From contig CAJUMV010000011.1 in NCBI GenBank assembly GCA_910587715.1, positions 24,905-88,904 of the forward strand: 64,000 bases of DNA, in the 5' to 3' direction. Source of the DNA: an uncultured Lachnospiraceae bacterium. GTDB taxonomy: Bacteria; Bacillota; Clostridia; Lachnospirales; Lachnospiraceae. Positions within the stretch are counted from its first letter, which is position 1, and each line of letters starts with the position of its first letter. The notes under the pieces were generated by a model. The model searched no databases, was not told where the DNA came from, and was given only the letters and a program-made list of their open reading frames with translations. The position numbers and the translations under genes are program-made. Below, one piece after another: positions 52,795 to 61,255 of the stretch.

Positions 52795-52823
52795 ATACTA
52801 GCACCATTTAAAAACTCAGTCAA
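52795..52823 (-). promoter_or_regulatory. Sigma-A promoter of the fructoside operon
   Basis: Minus-strand TTGACT (52823-52818), 17-base spacer, TAGTAT (52800-52795). About 80 bases before the first permease gene. Confidence 0.75.
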
Positions 52824-52910
52824 CATATTTCTGCTATTTTCTTGTCATTCTTTATATATTTTGTTATTTTATACGAATCTTATTATGCAGATTTGTGCGT
52901 TTTACATATG

Positions 52911-52944
52911 ATAATTTCATATAACGTTTCATATATCGTTTCAT
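52911..52944 (+). promoter_or_regulatory. Three tandem operator-like repeats before the lacI promoter
   Basis: ATAATTTCAT (52911-52920), ATAACGTTTCAT (52921-52932) and ATATCGTTTCAT (52933-52944) are consecutive imperfect repeats carrying the same CGTTTCA half-site as the operator at 52762-52782. They end eight bases before the -35 of the lacI promoter. Probable LacI-family binding and autoregulation, possibly by looping across about 150 bases. Confidence 0.55.
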
Positions 52945-52951
52945 TTTTGGC

Positions 52952-52980
52952 TTTACACAACCATTTTTTTCCTTTATAAT
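52952..52980 (+). promoter_or_regulatory. Sigma-A promoter of the lacI-type gene
   Basis: TTTACA (52952-52957), exactly 17 bases, perfect TATAAT (52975-52980). Transcription from here gives a leader of about 265 bases before the regulator start at 53254. Confidence 0.8.
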
Positions 52981-53011
52981 GACAGTATATAAAGTAAATT
53001 TTCTGCTGCGG

Positions 53012-53198
53012 CAGCCGGATTTCCACCTAAATTCCCTGTCCGGCTGTCTGTTTATCAAGTAGATTTCATGAAGTTTCACAGTGTGAGAAGTACTTCTAAA
53101 ACTCAGCAGCATAAGCTGTCTCGTTAAGAAGTACGGGATTTGCGGAGCAAATCCGCCTCACCACGGGAGAATGCCTAAAATGCGGCATTCTCCGCATT
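53012..53198 (+). other. Structured untranslated leader of the lacI-type gene
   Basis: This non-coding stretch of the leader holds several inverted repeats: CAGCCGGA/TCCGGCTG (53012-53019, 53039-53046); palindrome AGAAGTACTTCT (53086-53097), with AGAAGTAC repeated at 53127-53134; GGATTTGC/GCAAATCC (53136-53143, 53147-53154); GGAGAATGCC/GGCATTCTCC (53166-53175, 53184-53193); and AATGCGG/CCGCATT (53179-53185, 53192-53198). The last two share bases and cannot form together. It may be a regulatory RNA structure or a small palindromic repeat element. No coding region seen. Confidence 0.6.
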
Positions 53199-53253
53199 GA
53201 TTTGAATGACAGCAGAATCATAAAGATTATCATGAAACAGAAAAGAGGGTGCT

Positions 53254-54258
53254 ATGAAATCAGAACATTCCGTTCCTACGATGAAAGATGTGGCGAGAGA
53301 AGCCGGCGTTGCGCTGGGAACCGTATCAAAAGTAGTAAACGGCATTCCCGTCGGAGAATCTTACAGACTCCGCGTGGAAGAGGCGATCAAAAAATTAAAT
53401 TACCAAGTTAACAGCTACGCGCAGGGACTAAAAGCGAACAAAACCTACACTGCCGCCCTTTTACTCCCCAACACGGAGGATCCCTTTTTCGCCTCCCTCG
53501 CATACTACATCAATCTCGCTCTCCTGAAACGCAAATATCGTATGCTGCTGTGCTGCACTGTCAACTCTGATCAAGAACAGGAATACATCACCATGGCGCA
53601 GCAGAATAAAGTGGACGGCATCATCGGGCTGACCTACAACCCAAATCTGCAGATTGAGGAAAATACTCCCTTCGTCGCAATTGACCGCTCCATGGGATCC
53701 AAAATCCCCTGTGTAGCGAGCGACAATTTTGCCGGCGGACAGCTTGCCGCGGAGAAGCTGGCGAACCTTGGCTGTACCAACGTCGCCTTTTTGCGTATCG
53801 GCTCCTCACTGGACAACGAGCCTAACAAGCGCAAGGCCGGTTTTGAAAACGGCTGCCTCTCAAGGGGACTTTCCTATGAAATGAAAATACTGAACGACGG
53901 GGAACCCTTTGAAGAGTTTACACAGTTTCTCTCCGAACATATTCACGACGGCAGACTTTCTTTTGACGGGATTTTCTGTGTGACGGACAGGCTGGCTTAT
54001 CTTATTATAAAGACGCTCCGTCAGTTAAACCTGCGCGTCCCGAAGGACGTACAGGTGATCGGCTTTGACGGTATCCGGGTTTTCCCGGGAACAGAGTATG
54101 TCTGCTCCACCATTGTGCAGCCCGTGCCGGAAATCGCCGAAATGTGCGTCAATCTTCTTTTGCAGGAAAATATGTCCGCCAAACCGCCGCTCGTCTGCCT
54201 GCCGGTCACCTATGCAAACGGCGGGACCACCCGAGAAGACGAAATAAAACAGGATTGA
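53254..54258 (+). CDS. LacI-family transcriptional regulator
   Basis: 334 residues. DNA-binding helix-turn-helix and hinge at about 8-60 (TMKDVAREAGVALGTVSKVVNG), then the sugar-binding domain with typical VDGIIGLTY, GFDGIRVFPG and the C-terminal CLPVTYANGGTT. ATG 53254 follows AGAGGGTGCT. Divergent from the fructoside transporter operon, with operator-like repeats in the gap, so it very probably represses that operon and itself until fructoside or a derivative binds. Confidence 0.95.
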   Translation: MKSEHSVPTMKDVAREAGVALGTVSKVVNGIPVGESYRLRVEEAIKKLNYQVNSYAQGLKANKTYTAALLLPNTEDPFFASLAYYINLALLKRKYRMLLCCTVNSDQEQEYITMAQQNKVDGIIGLTYNPNLQIEENTPFVAIDRSMGSKIPCVASDNFAGGQLAAEKLANLGCTNVAFLRIGSSLDNEPNKRKAGFENGCLSRGLSYEMKILNDGEPFEEFTQFLSEHIHDGRLSFDGIFCVTDRLAYLIIKTLRQLNLRVPKDVQVIGFDGIRVFPGTEYVCSTIVQPVPEIAEMCVNLLLQENMSAKPPLVCLPVTYANGGTTREDEIKQD

Positions 54259-54510
54259 CAGATACACCCCGTTTAGAAGGCAGGGCTGTCTGATTGCAAT
54301 CGAACACTAAAAACACGCCCCTCACATCTTCACAACGATTTAAAGTTCTTCCACAACATGCTCTCTTTACTAACCCTGCTGCCGCGACGAAATAAAGGGC
54401 AGAGAAGAAGATGACATACGAATTTTATGTCTGCGCGCACCTGACGAAATGACATCTTCTCTGATTCTGACAACATCCATGAGCGAAACGTGCGCGGGAA
54501 AGGAGCATTT

Positions 54511-55290
54511 ATGAACATAAAGGGAATAGGCGGCACAGGCGCGTCCCCGAACACGGCGGGAATGACAGCAGGCAAGAGCGGACAGATGGACGCGGAGAGC
54601 AAAAATCTGCAGCAGCAGATTGAAAAGCTGCAAAATGATTTGAAGGAAATTTCCTCCAATCAGGAAATGCCTGTTGACACGAAAATGAAAAAACGGCAGG
54701 AAATCCAGAAGCAGATCAGCGAGCTGCAGGTGCAGCTCCGTCAGCACCAGATTGACGTAAAACGGGAAGAGCGGGAAAAGAAAAAAGAAGAATCTTCCTT
54801 TGACGACATGATGGGAACGAAAAAGCAGGAAAGCCAAAATGGCGCTCCCAATGTAGGCATGTCGGCAGACAGCATGACCGCTATGGTTTCCGCCGATGTT
54901 TCCATCAAGCAGGCGAACACGCAGGGAAGCTTGGCAAAAAAAATGGAAGGCAGGGCAAATGTGCTGGAAGTGGAAATAAAGATGGACAGCAGCAGAGGCG
55001 GCAATGTAGATTTGAAAGAAGCGGAATTGGCAGACGCTAAGGAAGCGGCACAGAAAGCCACCGCATCCCAGTTTGCGTCCCTGGCACAGGCAGGCGAAAC
55101 GATGCAAAATGCGGCAAAGAGTGATAAAGCTGACAACCGGACAGAGGATGAACAAAATGAGGAAAAGAATATATCCGGTGAGACAAAAGACGCTGAAAAA
55201 CCGACTGAAGGTGCTTCCGACGTTTCTGACAACGGAACTTTGGAAGAGCAGGTATCTTACAGTTATCATCCGGTAGACGTAAGACTTTAA
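54511..55290 (+). CDS. FlxA-like protein
   Basis: 259 residues from ATG 54511 (GGGAAAGGAGCATTT upstream). Extended, highly charged, low-complexity protein: a Gly/Asn-rich start, a coiled-coil at about 35-100 (NLQQQIEKLQNDLKEI, then QISELQVQLRQHQ) that matches the FlxA-like family, a helical Ala/Glu-rich middle, and an acidic tail. No signal peptide. Family knowledge: flxA in enteric bacteria is a flagellar-sigma-controlled gene of unknown function. No flagellar genes lie nearby, though a chemotaxis receptor is 4 kb away. The leader contains inverted repeats. Confidence 0.75.
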   Translation: MNIKGIGGTGASPNTAGMTAGKSGQMDAESKNLQQQIEKLQNDLKEISSNQEMPVDTKMKKRQEIQKQISELQVQLRQHQIDVKREEREKKKEESSFDDMMGTKKQESQNGAPNVGMSADSMTAMVSADVSIKQANTQGSLAKKMEGRANVLEVEIKMDSSRGGNVDLKEAELADAKEAAQKATASQFASLAQAGETMQNAAKSDKADNRTEDEQNEEKNISGETKDAEKPTEGASDVSDNGTLEEQVSYSYHPVDVRL

Positions 55291-55311
55291 AACAGAATTT
55301 TCGTTTCATAT

Positions 55312-55360
55312 AAAAACGGGAAGGTCTGACGAAACAGAGCTTCCCGTTCTCGTTTTATTC
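55312..55360. terminator. Bidirectional intrinsic terminator
   Basis: Perfect 9 bp stem AACGGGAAG / CTTCCCGTT (55315-55323 with 55340-55348), T-rich after it on the plus strand (CTCGTTTTATTC) and on the minus strand (TTTTTATAT). It closes the convergent FlxA-like and aldo/keto reductase genes. Confidence 0.85.
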
Positions 55361-56485
55361 TTTCAGCTTCTCGCTGAAATTCGACATCGCTTCGGAAATC
55401 TTAATCTGCTGTGGACAGACCTTTTCGCAGCTCCGGCACCCGACACAGGCAGAAGGATGCTTTTCCTGCGGCACCGCCATCAGCGCCATCGGTGCAATAA
55501 AACCGCCGCCCGTAAAACTGTGCTCGTTGTAAAGATTTAAGAGCATAGGGATATCCAGCCCCTGCGGACAATGGCTCGTGCAATACCGACATGCCGTACA
55601 GGGCAGCGTGCCATCTAACATCCCGTCTGCGATGGAAAGCAGTTTGTCCATCTCCTTTTTCGAGAGCGGCTTTTCCGTCTCAAACGTCCGGATATTCTCC
55701 CTCATCTGCTCTAAATCAGACATACCCGAGAGTGTCACAACGACTTCAGGAAGCGTCTGCAGAAAACGGAAAGCCCACGCAGGAATTCCATCATCCGGAC
55801 GCAGATTTTTCAACATTTTTTCCTCTTTTTCGGAAAGTTTTGCAAGTTTTCCGCCGCGTAACGGTTCCATTACCCAAACAGGAATGTGATAAGAGGTAAG
55901 CAGCTCCACCTTTCCCTTCGCATCCTGGAAAGACCAGTCCAGATAATTTAACTGAATCTGGCAAAATTCCATGTCTGTGCCGTATGCTTCCAAAAACCGT
56001 TTCATAATATCGCAGCTTCCGTGAGCGGAAAATCCGAGATGCTTAATCCGTCCGTTCTTCTTCTGCTCCATCAGATACGCGTAAATACCGTATTTCTCAT
56101 CCAGATAGGCGTCGATATTCATCTCGCATACATTGTGGAAAAGATAGAAATCAAAATAGTCCACGCCGCACTTCTCAAGCTGCTTTTCAAAAATCTCCTC
56201 CACTTTCGGCATGTTGGACAAATCATAGCCCGGAAATTTGGTCGCCAGATAAAAACTGTCACGCGGATATTTCGCCAGCGCTTTTCCCATAACCAACTCC
56301 GAATTTCCATTATGGTATCCCCATGCGGTATCATAATAATTGACACCCTGTTTCATCGCATAGGCAACCATCTCTTCCGCTGCCACACTGTCAATCTCCG
56401 CGTCATTGCCATTCACTACCGGCAAACGCATCGCTCCCATGCCAAGAGCAGATAACTGCATTCCCTGAAAATCACGATAAACCAT
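55355..56485 (-). CDS. Aldo/keto reductase with C-terminal 4Fe-4S domain
   Basis: NAD(P)H-dependent reductase, 376 residues from ATG 56485 (GGAGGGTTCGT upstream). AKR barrel at about 1-280 with catalytic Asp-Tyr region VNYYDTAWGYH and Lys in YLATKFPG. The C-terminal about 90 residues carry two Cys clusters, CTACRYCTSHCPQG and CVGCRSCEKVCPQ, for iron-sulfur centres. This ferredoxin-bearing AKR group is common in anaerobic Firmicutes; substrates are mostly unknown. Monocistronic, convergent with the FlxA-like gene. Confidence 0.94.
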   Translation of the reverse strand: MVYRDFQGMQLSALGMGAMRLPVVNGNDAEIDSVAAEEMVAYAMKQGVNYYDTAWGYHNGNSELVMGKALAKYPRDSFYLATKFPGYDLSNMPKVEEIFEKQLEKCGVDYFDFYLFHNVCEMNIDAYLDEKYGIYAYLMEQKKNGRIKHLGFSAHGSCDIMKRFLEAYGTDMEFCQIQLNYLDWSFQDAKGKVELLTSYHIPVWVMEPLRGGKLAKLSEKEEKMLKNLRPDDGIPAWAFRFLQTLPEVVVTLSGMSDLEQMRENIRTFETEKPLSKKEMDKLLSIADGMLDGTLPCTACRYCTSHCPQGLDIPMLLNLYNEHSFTGGGFIAPMALMAVPQEKHPSACVGCRSCEKVCPQQIKISEAMSNFSEKLKE

Positions 56486-56665
56486 ACGAACCCTCCAATC
56501 TGATTTTTCCGCATCAATGGTAACTGTACGAATCTTATTTCCAACAGACACCAATTAGTAATACTATCTTAAAAATATCCGCATAAAAATAGCAAATTCT
56601 TATTTTGCATATCGTGTTATACTTTTTATCTATATACTGCCCAGATTATTGATCAAAAATAATAT

Positions 56666-56684
56666 TTTATCGAAAAACGATAAA
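56666..56684. promoter_or_regulatory. Palindromic operator candidate upstream of DUF2975/XRE operon
   Basis: TTTATCG-AAAAA-CGATAAA, a perfect 7-5-7 inverted repeat ending six bases before the -35 box of the operon promoter. The operon encodes its own XRE repressor, so self-binding is plausible. Confidence 0.5.
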
Positions 56685-56690
56685 TTTTTA

Positions 56691-56719
56691 TTGACAATCG
56701 CTTTTCACGGTGTTATTTT
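56691..56719 (+). promoter_or_regulatory. Sigma-A promoter of the DUF2975/XRE/DUF4173 operon
   Basis: Perfect TTGACA (56691-56696), 17-base spacer, TATTTT (56714-56719), about 87 bases before the first start codon. Confidence 0.75.
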
Positions 56720-56806
56720 AAACTTATCAAAGGCAAAACAAGGCAGCAAAACCTCTGAAAGAAAGCAGACAAATATTGAGAATGCGGCAGAGAAAGGATG
56801 AGCTCT

Positions 56807-57253
56807 ATGAAAGACAGACTGACACTATTTACTAAATTTTTGTTGGATTTACTATTCTACGCGGGAATCGTTGTGACCGCCACACTTCCCATAAGCATCA
56901 AATTTTACGGCAGATTCAACAGCTATTTTGCGGAAAATTACTATTCCCTCTGCCTGCTTTTCTTTCTCTCCGGCATTTTTGCCGTATTGATTTTACAGCA
57001 ACTACGGAAAATGTTCCGCTCCGTTCTGGATGATGACTGCTTTATCCGGGAAAACGTAGTAAGCCTTGAGAAAATGAGCATTTACAGCTTTTTCATTGCG
57101 GTCATTACGGCATGCCGCCTTTTTCTCTATCTTACACCCGCGGTATTTATCGTGATTCTTGTCTTTGTGATTGCGGGGCTGTTCAGCAAAGTGCTGGCGG
57201 GCGTTTTCGACAAAGCCATCACCTACAAAGAAGAAAACGATCTGACAATCTAG
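56807..57253 (+). CDS. DUF2975 membrane protein
   Basis: 148 residues from ATG 56807 (AAAGGATG upstream; ATG 56798 lies inside that site). Four membrane segments, with the DDDCFIRENV loop between segments two and three typical of DUF2975. Function unknown; the family is usually paired with a small YozG-type XRE regulator, as here (start 47 bases downstream). Such pairs are thought to respond to membrane or metabolic state, without proof. Confidence 0.88.
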   Translation: MKDRLTLFTKFLLDLLFYAGIVVTATLPISIKFYGRFNSYFAENYYSLCLLFFLSGIFAVLILQQLRKMFRSVLDDDCFIRENVVSLEKMSIYSFFIAVITACRLFLYLTPAVFIVILVFVIAGLFSKVLAGVFDKAITYKEENDLTI

Positions 57254-57300
57254 TAAGCGCAGTAGAAAAACAAGCGACGTATAAAGAAAGAGAGAATATC

Positions 57301-57549
57301 ATGGCGATTATCATAAATCTGGACGTTATGATGGCAATGCGCAAAAAAGGGCTGACCGAGCTTGCCGGCGAAATCGATATCACCCTCGCGAATTTGTCCA
57401 TCTTAAAAAATAATAAGGCAAAGGCGATTCGTCTTTCCACCTTAAACGAAATCTGCAAAGCGCTGGACTGTCAGCCCGGCGACCTGCTGCAATATGTCGC
57501 AGATGAGGAAGGTGCCGACGACAACAGCACCAAAATAGAGAACACATAA
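57301..57549 (+). CDS. Small XRE-family regulator (YozG-like)
   Basis: 82 residues. Almost the whole protein is one Cro-type helix-turn-helix: INLDVMMAMRKKGLTELAGE, then ITLANLSILKNNKAKAIRL and LNEICKALDCQPGDLLQY. ATG 57301 follows AAAGAGAGAATATC; longer frames run into the DUF2975 gene and are not needed. Partner of the DUF2975 protein and probable regulator of this operon through the palindrome at 56666. Confidence 0.9.
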   Translation: MAIIINLDVMMAMRKKGLTELAGEIDITLANLSILKNNKAKAIRLSTLNEICKALDCQPGDLLQYVADEEGADDNSTKIENT

Positions 57550-57610
57550 AGCTTTGCAAACACAAAAAACTGCAATTAATTTGCGCCATGCGCAGGAAAT
57601 GGAGGAAATG

Positions 57611-59152
57611 ATGGAACCTACAACCACAGCTTACTTACAACCCGCGGAACAAATTGCGGAAAAACCGGAAACCGAATACACCAAAAGCATGAGACGGCAG
57701 TTTCCTTCCTTCGGCATCGGATGCCTTCTCTATTCGGCATTTTACGCCTTCTGTCTCTACAAAAATACTTCGGGAATCACCTACCCTTTTTTCGTCATCG
57801 GAACCCTTTGCTGTTTCTTCTTCTCTATGAAAAGGTTAGGGGTTCCCTTCAAAAAAGACAGCGCATGTTACATCGCGGGAATTATTCTATTAGGCATTTC
57901 TAACTGCCTGACTGCTTCGCTGCCTATTCTTTTTATGAACAAATGCGGCATTTTTCTTCTTACTTTTATCCTTATGCTGCATACAGTATACAATGATAAA
58001 GCGTGGAATTTTCCCAAATATGTTACTGCCTTTTTCCATACCATTGGTTCCTGTTTCTGCTGCCTGTTTCGCCCTTTTAGCGACATGATTTCTTATTTTG
58101 ATGCAGAAAAAGAAGAAAAAGCAGGAAAAAGAAACTATTTTCTTCCTGCTTTGATAGGAGTCGTCATCGCCATCCCCCTGCTGTTTTGCATGACTTTACT
58201 TCTTGCCGACGCAGACGCTATTTTTGAAAACATGCTTTTTCGCATGATAGAAGCCCTCAATATATGGGAAGTCATAAGAATCCTGTTTCTCATAACCGTT
58301 GTCTTTTTCTCCTCCTATGCCCTGCTGTCCGCGCTCTGCAGGAAAGACGTAAAAGAAACTGTGACAGACAGAACTCGTTTTGATCCCGTTATCGCCATTG
58401 TTTTTTCCTCCCTGCTCTGCGTTCTTTACCTGTTTTTCAGCGTAGTGCAGATTTTATACCTGTTTATCGGCAACATGAAGCTTCCGGAGAATTATACCTA
58501 CGCGGGTTATGCCAGAGAAGGATTTTTCCAGCTTCTGGCTGTCAGCATCATTAACTTCCTGCTCGTGTTAATCTGTCTTTACCTATTCCACGAGAGCAGG
58601 GTTTTGCGGGTGATACTGACTATGATTTGTGGCTGCACTTTTATCATGATTTTCTCCAGCGCCTTGCGGATGATTCTTTATATTGATACCTACGCGCTCA
58701 CTTTTTTACGGCTGTTCGTTCTGTGGGCTCTTGCCGTTATCTTTCTTTTAATGGCTGGCGTCACCGCATTTATTTTTTACAGGCGGTTTCCTTTATTCCT
58801 GTATGGGCTGGCAGTTGTGGGAATCTGCTATATTGCCCTTTCCTTCTCCAGACCGGATTATATGATTGCCCGCTATAATCTGGAAAATGGCGCTGACTAT
58901 GATTACCTATGCAGGCTCTCTGCCGACGCCGCGCCCGTGATTTTGGATTTCTCTAAAAATCCTTATCTGGTAAGCATTGAGGATATGCTGGAAAAAACGT
59001 CTGTTGATGAGAACGGAAATTACAACGCCGACTATTATTACGATTGTTACTGGATGAAGAGTTTTTACAATAAGATGGAATATCGCACGAAAGATATGGG
59101 AATCCGGAATTTTAACTTCTCATTATACCAGGCGGGGAAATATGTGAAATAA
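57611..59152 (+). CDS. DUF4173 (DUF4153-type) polytopic membrane protein
   Basis: About 513 residues from ATG 57611, which has GGAGG five bases upstream; ATG 57599 and 57608 are alternatives. About twelve membrane segments, then a soluble C-terminal about 100 residues with SRPDYMIARYNLENG. The DUF4173 core holds no known catalytic motif. About 60 bases after the XRE gene with no terminator, so part of the same operon. Function unknown; transport or sensing are possible. Confidence 0.85.
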   Translation: MEPTTTAYLQPAEQIAEKPETEYTKSMRRQFPSFGIGCLLYSAFYAFCLYKNTSGITYPFFVIGTLCCFFFSMKRLGVPFKKDSACYIAGIILLGISNCLTASLPILFMNKCGIFLLTFILMLHTVYNDKAWNFPKYVTAFFHTIGSCFCCLFRPFSDMISYFDAEKEEKAGKRNYFLPALIGVVIAIPLLFCMTLLLADADAIFENMLFRMIEALNIWEVIRILFLITVVFFSSYALLSALCRKDVKETVTDRTRFDPVIAIVFSSLLCVLYLFFSVVQILYLFIGNMKLPENYTYAGYAREGFFQLLAVSIINFLLVLICLYLFHESRVLRVILTMICGCTFIMIFSSALRMILYIDTYALTFLRLFVLWALAVIFLLMAGVTAFIFYRRFPLFLYGLAVVGICYIALSFSRPDYMIARYNLENGADYDYLCRLSADAAPVILDFSKNPYLVSIEDMLEKTSVDENGNYNADYYYDCYWMKSFYNKMEYRTKDMGIRNFNFSLYQAGKYVK

Positions 59153-59187
59153 GATTACGCCTTCCCATGATACAGAAAGGCGTAATC
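59153..59187 (-). terminator. Hairpin terminator candidate after the chemotaxis receptor gene
   Basis: Perfect 11 bp stem GATTACGCCTT / AAGGCGTAATC (59153-59163 with 59177-59187). On the minus strand it is followed by TTATTTCAC, a modest U tract. It lies between the convergent DUF4173 and chemotaxis genes. Confidence 0.6.
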
Positions 59188-59193
59188 CTGAAC

Positions 59194-61059
59194 CTAAATC
59201 GTAAACCGATGCAATAATTCTGTCAGCTCTGCGGCGCGCTCCTGCAAGGTGTTCGCCGCAGCATCCAATGTCTGAATCGCATCACGCTGTGCGGTCACTG
59301 TCGTATTGACATTCGCGGAACCGGCGGATGTCTCCGCTGAAATAGTAGAAATACCTTCAATCGCATTTAAAGTAGCGCTGCGGGCATATTCCATATTCTG
59401 CATGTTCTCGGAAATCTGCGACACGGAAGAAAGCAGCGTATGCACCTGACTGTCCATCGCGTGAAAAGCTTCCGTTGTCTGCGTCACCGATTTTTTCTGA
59501 TATTCCACCGTAGATTCGGCTTCCTTGGCAATATCCACAACTCCATATGTACTCTTTACGATATCGTCTATAATCACCTGAATCTGTCCGGCAGATTTTG
59601 CAGACTGATCGGCAAGCTGGCGAATTTGTTCAGCGACAACCGCAAAGCCCCGCCCGGATTCCCCGGCTCTTGCCGCCTCGATAGAAGCATTTAAGGACAA
59701 AAGATTCGTCTCTCTGGCAATGCTGTTAATACTCTCCACAATCTGTCCGATAGAGCGGGACTTGTCTGCCAGCGCTTCAATAGCGTGGATGACATGGTCA
59801 GTAATTTCTGAAGTTTTCCTGGCGCTGTCAGTCAGGACTGACATAGAAGAAATACCCTCATTGATGGAAGATCCCGTGGATTCCGTCAAATTAATAATTT
59901 CCACGGTCTCATTTGAAATTTCACTAATCTTACCGGACAAAATATCCATTTGCGCAAGACAGTCAGCGGAATTTGCATCTAAGTGTGAAACTCCGGAGTC
60001 AATCTCCGTAATCGCATTCTGGATATCTCCCGCCGCTACTTTTTTCAACTGGCTCAGTATATGGTAAATGTTTCCGTTCATACTTGCCGACAACAGATAC
60101 CCTAAAAGCATGGCGATAACTACCCCCACAGCGACAAGAGCAACAGCCACAGTCTTGATGCCAGCTGTCTGCGCCAGAATGGTAGATTCCGGTATCAGGG
60201 AACAAATCATGGTATCAGTCGATGCCATAGGCGAATAGAGAAACAAATACTGTTTTCCGAGATAAGTGACATATTCCATGCCCGCTTCTTCCTGCGAGAG
60301 CGCTCTCTGACAAAAATCTGAGGTAGTGAATGATGAATCGCGCTCGGAAGTACCATCCGAATAAAAGGCAGTTCCATCCTGTGTGATCAACGCAACATAA
60401 CTGTCTTTTCCCATATCCATGGTTGCCAGCGAATTACAGATTATCTCTTTATCGATATCTATCAGCATAATAGATTTGCAGCCGTCCATATATTTAGCAA
60501 TGCGCAGAGCATAATTGACGCTGTTCATACCAAGCGCCTGATCGGCATCAGACAGATTGCCAAACAAATAATACGCGGAGCGTTTATCAGCGACCTGCGC
60601 GCCTTCCGGCGTCTGTGTATATGCTGTATACAATGCCTCTTCGGTCGGGGAAGTGCTCGCAATTGACGGCACGGTATCCGATATAAAATACAAGTTGCTA
60701 AGCAAAGCGTTAGTGTTGATTTCACGGCTCACGGTTTTTTCAAATGTGCGGACAAACGTCTGCCCTTCCGCACTGTCCATCAAACCTTTAAAATAAGTCG
60801 TTAAATCCTTATCGGAGAGATAAGACTTATAGGAGGAACGCAGGGTATTGATAACCAGCGTGATATACTGATTCGCCATAAGCATGGTCTGCTGCGCCGA
60901 TGTCTCATAACTGGAAATGACGGCATTGGACGCCTGCCTGTAGGAAACAACCCCAAGCAGGATGATGCATAATACCGGAATCAGAAACGCCCCGATTAGT
61001 TTTGTGCGGAGTTTGCGGTAAACAGGTACGGAATTTGTCTGTTTTTTCTTATCCTGCAT
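59194..61059 (-). CDS. Methyl-accepting chemotaxis protein
   Basis: Transmembrane chemoreceptor, 621 residues. Membrane segment at about 20-42, an extracellular ligand-binding region of about 260 residues (single- or double-Cache size), second membrane segment at about 300-325, HAMP-like linker, and the signalling hairpin whose tip [20 protein letters not shown] near residue 455 contacts CheA/CheW. AAGGAGGTATTATC precedes the ATG. No CheR-binding pentapeptide at the end. Orphan: no other chemotaxis gene in the window. Ligand unknown. Confidence 0.95.
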   Translation of the reverse strand: MQDKKKQTNSVPVYRKLRTKLIGAFLIPVLCIILLGVVSYRQASNAVISSYETSAQQTMLMANQYITLVINTLRSSYKSYLSDKDLTTYFKGLMDSAEGQTFVRTFEKTVSREINTNALLSNLYFISDTVPSIASTSPTEEALYTAYTQTPEGAQVADKRSAYYLFGNLSDADQALGMNSVNYALRIAKYMDGCKSIMLIDIDKEIICNSLATMDMGKDSYVALITQDGTAFYSDGTSERDSSFTTSDFCQRALSQEEAGMEYVTYLGKQYLFLYSPMASTDTMICSLIPESTILAQTAGIKTVAVALVAVGVVIAMLLGYLLSASMNGNIYHILSQLKKVAAGDIQNAITEIDSGVSHLDANSADCLAQMDILSGKISEISNETVEIINLTESTGSSINEGISSMSVLTDSARKTSEITDHVIHAIEALADKSRSIGQIVESINSIARETNLLSLNASIEAARAGESGRGFAVVAEQIRQLADQSAKSAGQIQVIIDDIVKSTYGVVDIAKEAESTVEYQKKSVTQTTEAFHAMDSQVHTLLSSVSQISENMQNMEYARSATLNAIEGISTISAETSAGSANVNTTVTAQRDAIQTLDAAANTLQERAAELTELLHRFTI

Positions 61060-61255
61060 GATAATACCTCCTTGCGGATTTTGTAATTATATAAATCAGT
61101 AAATTATAAATTTACGATCGCCATTCGCCGCTCGCCATCATTATATCATATATTTATATTTCTTAAAATCGGATTAAGCAGGATAAAATTAGTGCATTTT
61201 TACTCTCCTTTTTTGACAAAACCTTTACAAATAAAATATACAGAATGAATATTGC

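Noticed and set aside
53202..53411. Short plus-strand frame overlapping the start of the lacI-type gene
   Set aside because: It is out of frame with the regulator, very basic, lacks a ribosome binding site and has no motif; the AGAGGGTG site serves ATG 53254.
61213..61242. TTGACA-18-TATACA on the plus strand, pointing into the 3' end of the nucleotidyltransferase gene
   Set aside because: No plus-strand gene follows. An antisense transcript is possible, but AT-rich spacers give such matches by chance; only RNA data could support it.
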